Source: Actinomycetota bacterium
Lineage (GTDB): Bacteria > Actinomycetota > Acidimicrobiia > Acidimicrobiales > Ilumatobacteraceae
Assembly: GCA_016870865.1 (NCBI GenBank)
Contig: VGAC01000001.1
Span: 124,001-188,000, forward strand
Length of the DNA stretch: 64,000 nucleotides
Reading direction: 5' to 3'
Position 1 is the first letter of the stretch. The number at the start of each line of letters is the position of its first letter. Below are positions 1 to 7,872 of this stretch, piece by piece. The position numbers and the translations under genes were made by a program. Under the pieces are notes generated by a model that saw only the letters and a program-made list of their open reading frames with translations, was not told where the DNA came from and made no database searches.

Positions 1-64
1 CACCGGCCGCTTTTTCGCGTGCCGCTTTCGCTCGCTTCAAAAGGTGTTCGGGGATCTCAGTCAT
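1..64 (-). CDS. N-terminal fragment of a respiratory-cluster protein (cut by window edge)
   Basis: Only the first 21 residues are visible, beginning MTEIPEHLLKRAKAAREKAAG. A strong ribosome binding site GGAGGAG lies 7 nt before the ATG at 64. It is the last visible gene of the leftward cytochrome b operon, 15 nt after the cytochrome b stop. Its first 11 residues are identical to those of the cytochrome c gene starting at 2023 on the other strand. By position it could be a second cytochrome b part (subunit IV-like), a Rieske protein or another cytochrome; the visible part cannot decide. Confidence 0.75.
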   Translation of the reverse strand, partial: MTEIPEHLLKRAKAAREKAAG

Positions 65-79
65 TGTTGTTCTCCTCCA

Positions 80-865
80 TCACAAGGGGCCGGAGATTCC
101 GCCGTCCTTGCGGACGCGCCAGAAGTGGATGGCCATGAATATCACGATGACGAACGGAAGCATGATCACGTGCAGCACGTACCAACGCAGCAATGTCTCG
201 GATCCGATTTCGACACCGCCGAGCAGAACGAAACGCACTTGGCTACCAAAGACGGGTGTGTAACCCATCATGTTGGTGCCCACCGCGACGGCCCACAGAG
301 CCAACTGGTCCCACGGGAGCAGGTAGCCGGTGAACGACAGCAGCAGCGTGAGTGTGAGAAGGATGACGCCGATCACCCAGTTGAACTCGCGCGGCGCCTT
401 GTATGCACCGTGGTAGAAGACGCGTGCCATGTGCAGGAACACGGTGAGCACCATCAGGTGCGCACCCCATCTGTGCATGTTGCGCACCAACAACCCGAAT
501 GTCACCGACGTTTGCAGTGTCTGGATGTCCTGCCACGCATTGGCGGCGGTGGGTCGGTAGAAGAACATGAGGAAGATGCCCGTCACCGTGAGCAGGATGA
601 AGAGGAAGAACGACAGGCCGCCGAGGCACAACGTGTAGCTGACCTTCACGGCGTGACGCTTCACCTTCACCGGGTGCAGGTGGTAGAGCACCGAGTTCAT
701 GATCACGTACGACCGGTTACGCGGTGAGTCGGTGTAGCCCTTGCGGAAAATCGAACCCGGCCGGAAAATCGAGTTCCAGGCCTGGCTGCCCTGCACCTGT
801 TCACCGATCTTCGAGACGCGGTCCTTTAGCGTCGGTGTGGGTTGGTCGTCAATCGTCTTTGCCAT
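80..865 (-). CDS. Cytochrome b6-like N-terminal cytochrome b subunit of a quinol oxidoreductase
   Basis: A 261-residue integral membrane di-heme cytochrome b of the bc/b6f family, which oxidises quinol in the membrane. Four hydrophobic helices follow a polar N-terminus of about 75 residues. His131 and His145 (spacing 14) and His232 and His247 (spacing 15) match the two heme-ligand pairs of cytochrome b6. The PWDQ motif at 184-187 is typical. The chain ends after the fourth helix, so the C-terminal half must be a separate gene, perhaps the one at 1-64. AGGAG lies 9 nt before the ATG. It follows the ferredoxin gene by 12 nt in one operon. Confidence 0.92.
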   Translation of the reverse strand: MAKTIDDQPTPTLKDRVSKIGEQVQGSQAWNSIFRPGSIFRKGYTDSPRNRSYVIMNSVLYHLHPVKVKRHAVKVSYTLCLGGLSFFLFILLTVTGIFLMFFYRPTAANAWQDIQTLQTSVTFGLLVRNMHRWGAHLMVLTVFLHMARVFYHGAYKAPREFNWVIGVILLTLTLLLSFTGYLLPWDQLALWAVAVGTNMMGYTPVFGSQVRFVLLGGVEIGSETLLRWYVLHVIMLPFVIVIFMAIHFWRVRKDGGISGPL

Positions 866-877
866 GAGGGGGTGCTC

Positions 878-1291
878 CTAAAAACGCATTCCGTAGGCGT
901 AGCCATGGTTGTTGGTACGAGTGTGAGAATCACCGGTGGCGGCGGGCGCGCCGACCTTGCCGAGAATGATGACCCCGGTGGGGCAACGATCGACGCACAG
1001 CGCGCAGCGCGTACAGACGTCGTCGTCGATGATGAACATGACGTTGTCACGCGGGTCGAGGCCCGGCTGTTCGGTGCCGATCGCTTCGGCGACAGCGCTC
1101 GGGTCGACCATGTGAATGCACTTCCACGGGCAGATGTCGACACAGCCTTCGCACATGATGCACTCGGACTGATCGATGTGGATGAACTGCTTGGGCTTGA
1201 CGGCCTTCGTCAAGTAGTCCGCGTCTACCTCAACCAACTGGTACTCGGTCGACCAGTCGGGCATGGGTGGGTTCGCATCTGTTTTGGCCAT
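878..1291 (-). CDS. 2[4Fe-4S] ferredoxin-type protein of the cytochrome b operon
   Basis: A 137-residue iron-sulfur protein with two CxxCxxCxxxCP motifs: Cys44/47/50/54 and Cys93/96/99/103, about 39 residues apart. There is no signal peptide or membrane segment, so it should act on the cytoplasmic face. AAAGGAG sits 7 nt before the ATG. It lies between a small membrane protein and a cytochrome b6-like gene. Classical bc complexes carry a Rieske 2Fe-2S protein instead; no Rieske gene is visible here, though one may lie beyond the left edge. It may pass electrons to the cytochrome b or to the nearby flavoprotein reductase (inference). Confidence 0.88.
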   Translation of the reverse strand: MAKTDANPPMPDWSTEYQLVEVDADYLTKAVKPKQFIHIDQSECIMCEGCVDICPWKCIHMVDPSAVAEAIGTEQPGLDPRDNVMFIIDDDVCTRCALCVDRCPTGVIILGKVGAPAATGDSHTRTNNHGYAYGMRF

Positions 1292-1360
1292 CTGGTGTCT
1301 CCTTTCCTCTTGGTTTTTTCGGTGATCTTCGTGGTTTTGGGTGACGAGTTTTCGCCTCGA

Positions 1361-1837
1361 TCAGGTCTTGCGCACGAGTGGTCGACCGTACGTCGATTTC
1401 TCGAGTTCCTTTGGCTGGGCAAGTCCGCGCTTTTGCCACCACACGGCGACGAACATGAAAAGGCCGATGTAAAAAGCGTGAATGACGATGACGATGATGT
1501 CTCGCAAGGCCTCGTACGACACCTCGAAAGGAAAACCCCCGCCGCTCGACTGGGCCTTGAGAATTCCGCCCGGGCCGAGCAACGGCTTGTCTTTGCGCCA
1601 GCCGAGGTTCTTGTCGGCATGGTCGATCCACTGGTGGGGCACCACTCCGAATGCGAGGAACAACACCGCGAAAATGAAGGTCGCACCGATCATCGCCTCG
1701 CCCCAGGACACCGGAGTGCCCGGCTTGCGGCGCTTGCCGTAGGGGATCACGACGAGGGCAAGCGCGGTGGTCAGCAAAAACGAGAAAATGAACGCCTGGT
1801 TCACTCCCGGCCACTTGAGTACGTCGATTGCCAGCAT
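1361..1837 (-). CDS. Small integral membrane protein, first gene of the cytochrome b operon
   Basis: About 158 residues with three clear hydrophobic segments (near residues 13-30, 48-66 and 118-140) and a polar loop between the second and third. I chose the ATG at 1837, with AAGGA about 11 nt upstream; the reading frame is open further upstream but that part is arginine-rich and unlike a protein start. I do not recognise the family. Its position ahead of the ferredoxin and cytochrome b suggests an anchor or accessory subunit of the same complex. Confidence 0.7.
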   Translation of the reverse strand: MLAIDVLKWPGVNQAFIFSFLLTTALALVVIPYGKRRKPGTPVSWGEAMIGATFIFAVLFLAFGVVPHQWIDHADKNLGWRKDKPLLGPGGILKAQSSGGGFPFEVSYEALRDIIVIVIHAFYIGLFMFVAVWWQKRGLAQPKELEKSTYGRPLVRKT

Positions 1838-2022
1838 TACGCCGAGGATCCTTTCCGGGTCCGCTACCAAGGTCACATGGACGCCATGAAACTTCGAAAA
1901 TAACTGTAGCGAGCACCCAACGCCCGACCCCCATTTCGGTGACATTCTCATTTGCACGTGCACAGCGAAAGACACGCGTTTGATTCCCCCTCGCGCCGTG
2001 CGGAGGATTAGGCTCAAGCGCC
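1838..2022. promoter_or_regulatory. Divergent promoter region of the respiratory cluster
   Basis: This 185-bp gap separates the leftward cytochrome b operon from the rightward cytochrome c gene. On the plus strand TAGGCT at 2009-2014 lies 8 nt before the GTG start at 2023. The GGAGG at 2002-2006 would then lie upstream of the transcript start, so it is probably not a ribosome binding site. I find no clear promoter for the left operon. Confidence 0.45.
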
Positions 2023-2847
2023 GTGACTGAGATCCCCGAGCACCTCCTCAAGCGTTCCCGCGAACGGCGCGCCGGCGGCTCCGCTGACGCGGCCCCCGCG
2101 GAGTCGGGTGCCTCGACCCCCGCGGTTCCCGCGGTGTCGGCTCCAACCAAAGCGGCCGCCAAACCGGAACCCGCCCGAAAAGTCGCCAAACCCGACTCCG
2201 CGGTGGTCGCCGCAGCCAAGGCCCGCCGGAAGATCCCTTTTTGGGCCATGGCGACCCTCAGTCTGCTGCCGGTGTGGGCTTTTCTCTATGTTTTGGCCAT
2301 CAAGCCGGCGGAAAAGACCGTCGAGGGCCCGATTGCCAAAGGCATCGAAGTCTGGGGAGGCTGTGCCGGCTGCCATGGGGGTGGCGGCCAGGGCGGCGCA
2401 GGGCGCGCTTTGTATCAGGGTGGGGCACTCAAAACCTTCCCGCACATCGAAGACATGCTCAATTTCGTCTACACGGGGAGCCAGGCCTACGCCTCGGCTG
2501 GAATCAAGGTGTACGGCGACCCCGATCGAGAGGGCGGGGCACACGCACCCCTTTCCTACAACGGCAACGCGATGCCTCAACAGGGCGAAAAATACGGTGG
2601 CGGCCTGACCGAGTACGAGATCCTCGGTGTCGTGTGTCACGTTCGATACGACCTCGCCGGTGCCGACCCGAAAGACGAAAAATGGGCGGCAGAGTACGAG
2701 CATTGGTGCTCCCCGGAGTCGGAAATCTTCTCTGCGTTGCAGGGTGGCTCAGCGTCGTTCACCAGCCTCGCCGAGGATTTCAAGGCCCTGATGCCGCCGC
2801 CGAATGCGGTCGGGGTCGACCCACGCGAAACCACCGCGGCGAAGTAA
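2023..2847 (+). CDS. Membrane-anchored c-type cytochrome
   Basis: A 274-residue protein with a cytoplasmic N-terminus starting MTEIPEHLLKR, an Ala/Pro/Lys-rich linker, one membrane helix (about 72-93) and an external heme c domain with CAGCH at 114-118. A Met in NAMPQQ is a candidate second heme ligand. The start is a GTG. It is transcribed away from the cytochrome b operon and is probably the electron-accepting cytochrome of that complex. The N-terminal 11 residues recur in the fragment gene at 1-64, which suggests a shared assembly or docking peptide. Confidence 0.88.
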   Translation: MTEIPEHLLKRSRERRAGGSADAAPAESGASTPAVPAVSAPTKAAAKPEPARKVAKPDSAVVAAAKARRKIPFWAMATLSLLPVWAFLYVLAIKPAEKTVEGPIAKGIEVWGGCAGCHGGGGQGGAGRALYQGGALKTFPHIEDMLNFVYTGSQAYASAGIKVYGDPDREGGAHAPLSYNGNAMPQQGEKYGGGLTEYEILGVVCHVRYDLAGADPKDEKWAAEYEHWCSPESEIFSALQGGSASFTSLAEDFKALMPPPNAVGVDPRETTAAK

Positions 2848-2897
2848 GTCACCCCCGGCGCACCGGGCACGGTGGCGCATCCACTGTGGTCCACCTC

Positions 2898-2903
2898 TAC
2901 CCT
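2898..2903 (+). promoter_or_regulatory. -10 hexamer TACCCT, leaderless start at 2911
   Basis: Seven nt separate the hexamer from the GTG at 2911. This supports 2911 over the in-frame ATG at 2872. Confidence 0.6.
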
Positions 2904-2910
2904 CGGTGGC

Positions 2911-4170
2911 GTGTCGACGACGGGTGAAATTTCCACCGAGGTTCTCGTCGTGGGCGGTGGTCCCGCAGGAGCCGCCGCGGGTTACTGGTTGTCGCAACTG
3001 GGTCATGACTGCGTCGTGCTGGAGAAAAAGACGTACCCGCGCGAAAAGACCTGTGGTGACGGTCTCACGCCACGTGCAGTGAAGCAGCTCAGCGACATGG
3101 GCCTGGCCGACGAACTCGCCAAATTCCACCGCTACGAGGGCCTTCGGGCAACCGCACACGGCAAGGCACTCGAATTGCAGTGGCCGACGCACCCCACGTA
3201 CCCACGACACGGTTACGTCGTGCGGCGTCGTGACCTCGACATGATGGTCGCCTACAACGCCGCGAAGTTCGGCGCAACCCTGCTCGAGGGCCACGAAGCC
3301 GTCGAGACGATCATGGACCGCGGATTCGTTCGCGGTGTCGTCGCAAAGAAAAAGGGCAGCGACGAGAGCATCGAAGTCAAAGCCCAGTACGTCATCATCG
3401 CCGATGGTGCGAACAGTCGCATTGGGCGCGCGCTCGGCACGTACCGCACCCGCGAGTGGCCCTACGGCACCGCGATCCGCAGTTATTGGGAATCACCATT
3501 GCACGCCGATCCATGGATCGAATCGGCGCTCGACGTGAAAGACCGCAACGGCAACTCGATGCCCGGCTACGGGTGGATCTTCCCGGTGGGCGATGGAACG
3601 GTCAACATCGGTGTCGGTCTTCTCTCGACATTCCGTGATTTCAAGGAAGTCAACACCACGCACCTTCTCGAGGCGTACGCGCACCAAGTTGCCGACTCCT
3701 GGAAGATCGACCCTGCTTGGCCGACACAGAAGCCGACAGCGGGTCGTATTCCGATGGGGGGTTCGGTTGGTCCGAAGGTCGGCGCGAGCCATCTCGTCAT
3801 CGGCGACGCCGCCGGCAGCGTCAACCCGTTCAACGGTGAGGGTATTGACTACGCATACGAGACCGCTCGTATGGCGGCCGAGGTTCTCCACGAAGCGCTG
3901 ACCACCCGCAATGCCTCGGTGTTGCAGCAGTACCCCGCGATGCTCGACGCAGAGTATGGCCAGTACTTCAAGGTTGCGCGTCTTTTCGCGCGAGTCATCG
4001 GCCGACCGGCACTGATGCGTGAACTGTCCCGTGTGGGGATTCAGAGCCGCTCGCTCATGGAATGGGTCCTGCGCATCATGGCGAACCTCCTGCGACCCGA
4101 CGAAGTCGGCCCCGCGGAGGCCGCATACAAAGCCGCGTCGGCAATCGTTCGCCTGTTCCCAAACGCCTGA
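2911..4170 (+). CDS. Geranylgeranyl reductase family FAD-dependent oxidoreductase
   Basis: A 419-residue flavoprotein of the family that reduces isoprenoid double bonds (geranylgeranyl chains, archaeal lipids, or the menaquinone tail as in mycobacterial MenJ). The FAD-binding GGGPAG lies near residues 15-20. The family signature KTCGDGLTPRA and the second FAD motif GDAAGSVNPFNGEGI are present. The neighbouring respiratory cluster favours a quinone-tail or isoprenoid substrate. Members of this family can take electrons from ferredoxin, and a ferredoxin gene is 1 kb away; that link is inference. Confidence 0.85.
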   Translation: MSTTGEISTEVLVVGGGPAGAAAGYWLSQLGHDCVVLEKKTYPREKTCGDGLTPRAVKQLSDMGLADELAKFHRYEGLRATAHGKALELQWPTHPTYPRHGYVVRRRDLDMMVAYNAAKFGATLLEGHEAVETIMDRGFVRGVVAKKKGSDESIEVKAQYVIIADGANSRIGRALGTYRTREWPYGTAIRSYWESPLHADPWIESALDVKDRNGNSMPGYGWIFPVGDGTVNIGVGLLSTFRDFKEVNTTHLLEAYAHQVADSWKIDPAWPTQKPTAGRIPMGGSVGPKVGASHLVIGDAAGSVNPFNGEGIDYAYETARMAAEVLHEALTTRNASVLQQYPAMLDAEYGQYFKVARLFARVIGRPALMRELSRVGIQSRSLMEWVLRIMANLLRPDEVGPAEAAYKAASAIVRLFPNA

Positions 4171-4767
4171 TCAATCGGCCGTGCAACGCACGGTGTCGAT
4201 CTCATCGGCGGCAAGATCGAGCATTACTTCCATGTTCGACCCGAAACGGTCGATGAAGTCACGAAGGTTCGGCGTTGCGGTGTCACATTCACGTTTCGTG
4301 GGGGTTGCCAGCGGGACCACCCAACCGTTCTCGAGCACTGCGTCGTCACCGTCGTTCAACATGTCGACGATCGGCGGGAGAGGAAGCCGGGAAAGTGGCT
4401 CATCACCGGCGGCCGGCGTGAGTGCAAACCACGTTGGCGCGTCGCCCAGCATTTCAGCAAGGAGAACACACGCGTTCGGGGTGCTCAAATCCGTGCAGAG
4501 AATTTCACCGAGCGTCGCCGCCGAGATGTACAGCGTGCGGCCGTCGTCGAGCGCGAGACGTGCCGTGCCGGTCGTCAGACCGTCCTTGACCGCCCAGTTT
4601 GCATCGGCCTGCACGGTCACGACCGATGCGGTGTACGAGACGAAATGTGACCGACGTGAGGCGGTGTTCCCACCAGATTCACGAACCGCCACGAACCACC
4701 AACACAGTGCCAACATCACAGGAAGGCCGATCGCCAGTGCGAACCGGCGTATCGACACCTGCCACAC
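4171..4767 (-). CDS. Membrane-anchored protein of unknown function, last gene of the heme operon
   Basis: A 198-residue protein with one N-terminal hydrophobic helix (about 8-27) followed by an extracytoplasmic domain with a few cysteines. I do not recognise a family. The GTG start at 4767 lies 3 nt after the hemL stop, so it is very likely cotranscribed with the heme genes. Its stop abuts the stop of the convergent reductase gene with no spacer. A role linked to tetrapyrroles is possible only by association. Confidence 0.75.
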   Translation of the reverse strand: MWQVSIRRFALAIGLPVMLALCWWFVAVRESGGNTASRRSHFVSYTASVVTVQADANWAVKDGLTTGTARLALDDGRTLYISAATLGEILCTDLSTPNACVLLAEMLGDAPTWFALTPAAGDEPLSRLPLPPIVDMLNDGDDAVLENGWVVPLATPTKRECDTATPNLRDFIDRFGSNMEVMLDLAADEIDTVRCTAD

Positions 4768-4770
4768 CGT

Positions 4771-6126
4771 CTACGCCCCGAGTCGACCGGCAGCGCGATG
4801 AACGCGTTCGGCAAGGTCGTCGAGCACACCGTCGTCGTGACCGAGCCCGACGAACAGCGCCTCGTATGCGCCCGGGGCAAGCGCGACGGCCTCTGCCAAC
4901 ATTGCGTGGAACAACCTTGCGTACAGCGCTTCGTCGGTTTTCTTTGCCTCGTCGAAGTTGACCGGCGCGACGCCACGCGCAGCCTCACCCACGAACATCC
5001 CGACAAGGGTGCCCACGACGGGAAATTGTGCGGGAACCCCAACCGCGGCGCACGCGTCGCGCATCATCGACGACAAACGTCGGGCGCGTGCCGCGAGTTC
5101 CATGTAGACATCGTCCGTCAGTTCGTTGAGTGCCGCGAGCCCGGCTGCCGTTGCCATCGGATTGCCGGCGAGCGTTCCGGCGTGGAACACCTTGCCGATG
5201 GGCGACAGAGTCGCCATGAGATCACGCCGGCCTCCGACTGCACCGATCGGTAGCCCCCCACCGATGACCTTGCCAAAACACGTGAGATCGGGGCGAACGT
5301 CGTACTTCTCCTGGGCACCACCCGCACCGAGGCGAAAACCCGTGATGACTTCGTCGAAAACGAGCAGCGCACCGACACGGTCGCATTCGCGACGCAGACC
5401 CGTCAGGAAGCCCTGGGTCGGGGCAACGACTCCCATGTTCGCCGCCACCGGTTCGACGATCACCGCGGCGACGCGATCATCGAGGGTCGGCACGACGTTG
5501 TAAGGCGCGACGATCGTGTTCGCCACAGCTTCATCGGGAACACCCGCCGTTCCGGGCAGTCCGAGCGTTGCCACACCACTTCCACCGGCCGCCAACAATG
5601 CGTCGGTCGCACCGTGAAAATTCCCACTGAACGTGACGATGCGTTTGCGACCTGTCGCACCACGCGCGAGACGCACCGCGGTACTCGTCGCCTCGGTGCC
5701 ACTGTTCATCAGTCGCACCTGTTCACAACTTGCGACACGTGACGAGATCGCTTCGGCGAGTTTCATCTCGCGCGGTGTCGGCGCGCCGTACGAGGTGCCG
5801 TCGGGCGCGGCCGCTCGCAGGGCCGCGGTCACGGCCGGATGGGCATGACCGAGAATCACCGCGCCGTAGCTCTGCACGAGATCGACGTACCGCTTGCCCT
5901 CGACGTCCCAGACGTGGGCACCCTCGGCGCGCGCCACGATGTACGGACTGCCGCCGACGGCCTTGAACGCGCGAATCGAACTGTTCACTCCGCCCGGGAT
6001 GGCGCGGGCCGAACGTTCGTAGAACCCCGCATTCGTGGGCATCCCCGCACCCGTGCACAACGTCGGCACGCACCCCGCGGCGCGACAGGCGGTCTCGTCG
6101 CAGTACGGAATCGACCTGGCAGCCAT
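4771..6126 (-). CDS. hemL: Glutamate-1-semialdehyde 2,1-aminomutase
   Basis: Converts glutamate-1-semialdehyde to 5-aminolevulinate in the C5 heme pathway, using PLP. The body matches the family from FYERSARAIPGGVNSSIRAF onward. The PLP lysine is in CFGKVIGGGLPIGAVGG. I kept the ATG at 6126 because AAGGAG lies 7 nt upstream. A second ATG at 6042 begins MPTNAGFYERS, where most homologues start, but has a poorer upstream site. The 28 extra residues hold Cys9, 14, 19 and 24 at regular five-residue spacing, which is unusual. It follows hemB by 22 nt. Confidence 0.93.
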   Translation of the reverse strand: MAARSIPYCDETACRAAGCVPTLCTGAGMPTNAGFYERSARAIPGGVNSSIRAFKAVGGSPYIVARAEGAHVWDVEGKRYVDLVQSYGAVILGHAHPAVTAALRAAAPDGTSYGAPTPREMKLAEAISSRVASCEQVRLMNSGTEATSTAVRLARGATGRKRIVTFSGNFHGATDALLAAGGSGVATLGLPGTAGVPDEAVANTIVAPYNVVPTLDDRVAAVIVEPVAANMGVVAPTQGFLTGLRRECDRVGALLVFDEVITGFRLGAGGAQEKYDVRPDLTCFGKVIGGGLPIGAVGGRRDLMATLSPIGKVFHAGTLAGNPMATAAGLAALNELTDDVYMELAARARRLSSMMRDACAAVGVPAQFPVVGTLVGMFVGEAARGVAPVNFDEAKKTDEALYARLFHAMLAEAVALAPGAYEALFVGLGHDDGVLDDLAERVHRAAGRLGA

Positions 6127-6148
6127 GTGGGTGCTCCTTGTTCGCGCG

Positions 6149-7126
6149 CTAATCGGCTGACTCGGCGAACCAACGGGCGAGATACGTGAGAATGAAATCT
6201 GCGCCGGCTCGCTTGATTGCCGTGAGGTGTTCGACCGCCACCGTGTCGTGGTCGATCCATCCGTTGGCTGCCGCGGCCTTCAACATCGCATACTCACCAC
6301 TCACGTGGTAGGCGGCCACCGGTAGATTTGTCGCCGCTCGAACGGCAGCGATGATGTCGAGATAAGCCAGGGCGGGCTTCACCATCACGATGTCGGCACC
6401 CTGCTCTATGTCGGCGGCAACTTCTGTCATTGCCTCGCGGGTGTTGCGCCAATCCTGCTGGTAGCCCTTGCGGTTTCCCCCGCCCGAGATCTGAACGTCG
6501 ACCGCATCGCGGAACGGTCCGTAGAGCGCGGAGGCGTACTTGGCGGAGTAGCCCATGATCGCGATGTCGTTGAATCCCCCGCCGTCGAGTTCGGCACGGA
6601 TCGCGGCAACCTGCCCATCCATCATGCCACTGGGAGCAACCACGTGCACCCCGGCCCTGGCTTGTGCCAGGGCGGCCTTGACGTAGACCTCGAGTGTCGC
6701 GTCGTTGTCGACTCGCCCCTTGTCGTCGACGATGCCGCAGTGGCCATGTGACGTGTATTCGTCGACGCAGAGATCTGCCATCAGGACGATACGGTCGTCG
6801 AAGCGTTCACGAAGTCGACGCAGGGCCACCTGCACGATGCCGTTCGGGTCGAACGCACCGGAACCGACGGGGTCTTTTGACAGCGGGACACCAAAGAGAA
6901 CGACGCCACGCACGCCGAGGGCGATCAGATCGGCGACCTCGGTCTCCAGCGACGCCAGGGAATGCTGAACGACTCCGGGAAGTGACGAGATGGGCTGGGG
7001 AGCATCGATACCTTCTCGCACGAAAAGCGGTGCCACGACGTCGTCGGTGGTCAGACGTGTTTCTGCGACGAGTTCACGCATGGCCGCAGATGAGCGCAAC
7101 CGCCGGGGACGAGAGACGGGAAACAT
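6149..7126 (-). CDS. hemB: Delta-aminolevulinic acid dehydratase (porphobilinogen synthase)
   Basis: Condenses two 5-aminolevulinate molecules into porphobilinogen. The 325 residues carry the active-site lysines in GYSAKYASALYGPF and MVKPALAYLDI. The metal region reads C120-V-D122-E-Y-T-S-H-G-H-C130. Zinc enzymes such as that of E. coli have Cys at 120, 122 and 130, while magnesium types have Asp and no Cys. This copy mixes the two. It starts 9 nt after the hemD stop and has its own candidate leaderless promoter, so it may be expressed partly on its own. Confidence 0.95.
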   Translation of the reverse strand: MFPVSRPRRLRSSAAMRELVAETRLTTDDVVAPLFVREGIDAPQPISSLPGVVQHSLASLETEVADLIALGVRGVVLFGVPLSKDPVGSGAFDPNGIVQVALRRLRERFDDRIVLMADLCVDEYTSHGHCGIVDDKGRVDNDATLEVYVKAALAQARAGVHVVAPSGMMDGQVAAIRAELDGGGFNDIAIMGYSAKYASALYGPFRDAVDVQISGGGNRKGYQQDWRNTREAMTEVAADIEQGADIVMVKPALAYLDIIAAVRAATNLPVAAYHVSGEYAMLKAAAANGWIDHDTVAVEHLTAIKRAGADFILTYLARWFAESAD

Positions 7127-7132
7127 GCCTGA

Positions 7133-7138
7133 ATGCTA
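7133..7138 (-). promoter_or_regulatory. -10 hexamer TAGCAT before hemB, containing the hemD stop codon
   Basis: The hexamer ends 6 nt before the hemB ATG at 7126. Its first three bases are the TAG stop of hemD. Confidence 0.55.
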
Positions 7139-7870
7139 CGGGCTGAGGGTCGTGGTGAGAACCGTGACGAGACTCTCGATCGATGGTTCTGCCGCCATCG
7201 CATCGACGCGCAGCCCGATGGATTCGGCGACATTCTTGGTGACGGGTCCAATGACGACAATCACACCCGAAAAATCGGCACCGACGAGACGTACCCAGTT
7301 CTCGACCGCACTTCCCGATGCAAACACGATCGCGTCGGCCGACGCGGCCCACGCGAGATCCACCGCGGACGGCTCGGTGTCGACCGTTTGGTACACGTTG
7401 CAACGCGTGACACGCCAACCCTTCGCAGACAGACCGTCGGCAAGAGTCGTATCGGCACGCTCGCCTTGAACGACGATCAAACGGCCGTCCCCGGGGGGAA
7501 ACTCCTCGACGAACGATGCGGCATTCGCACGCTGCGAAACGAAGTCAACGTCATGGCCGATGGCTCGCGCGGTCGATTCGCCGATCGCTGCAACGGGAGG
7601 CATCGCACAACCCTCTTCGCACAGCGCGGCCAGGGTGCGTGCACCGTTCGGTGACGAAACGACGAGCCATGCGACCTCATCGACACCGACCAGTTCGCTG
7701 CGCAGGAATTGCGCACCGTCGTGCAACTCGACGATCTCGATGAGCGGCAGACCCACGACATCGGCACCCGCTGCGACGAGAGCCCCGGCGAGTTCGGCTT
7801 GTTGGTGATGCGGGCGAGTGACCACGATTCGTCGACCGGCCAGCGGACCCCGCCTGTCGGCACTGTCCAT
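7136..7870 (-). CDS. hemD: Uroporphyrinogen-III synthase
   Basis: A 244-residue protein of the weakly conserved HemD family, which closes hydroxymethylbilane to uroporphyrinogen III. The N-terminal GRRIVVTRPHHQQAELAGAL and two similar alpha/beta halves fit the family, and operon position between hemC and hemB supports it. The start ATG at 7870 lies 2 nt after the hemC stop; the longer open frame upstream overlaps hemC and is not used. Confidence 0.88.
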   Translation of the reverse strand: MDSADRRGPLAGRRIVVTRPHHQQAELAGALVAAGADVVGLPLIEIVELHDGAQFLRSELVGVDEVAWLVVSSPNGARTLAALCEEGCAMPPVAAIGESTARAIGHDVDFVSQRANAASFVEEFPPGDGRLIVVQGERADTTLADGLSAKGWRVTRCNVYQTVDTEPSAVDLAWAASADAIVFASGSAVENWVRLVGADFSGVIVVIGPVTKNVAESIGLRVDAMAAEPSIESLVTVLTTTLSP

Positions 7871-7872
7871 CG

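Noticed and set aside
2002-2006. GGAGG as the ribosome site of the cytochrome c gene
   Set aside because: It is 16 nt from the GTG, too far, and would lie upstream of the transcript start given by TAGGCT at 2009.
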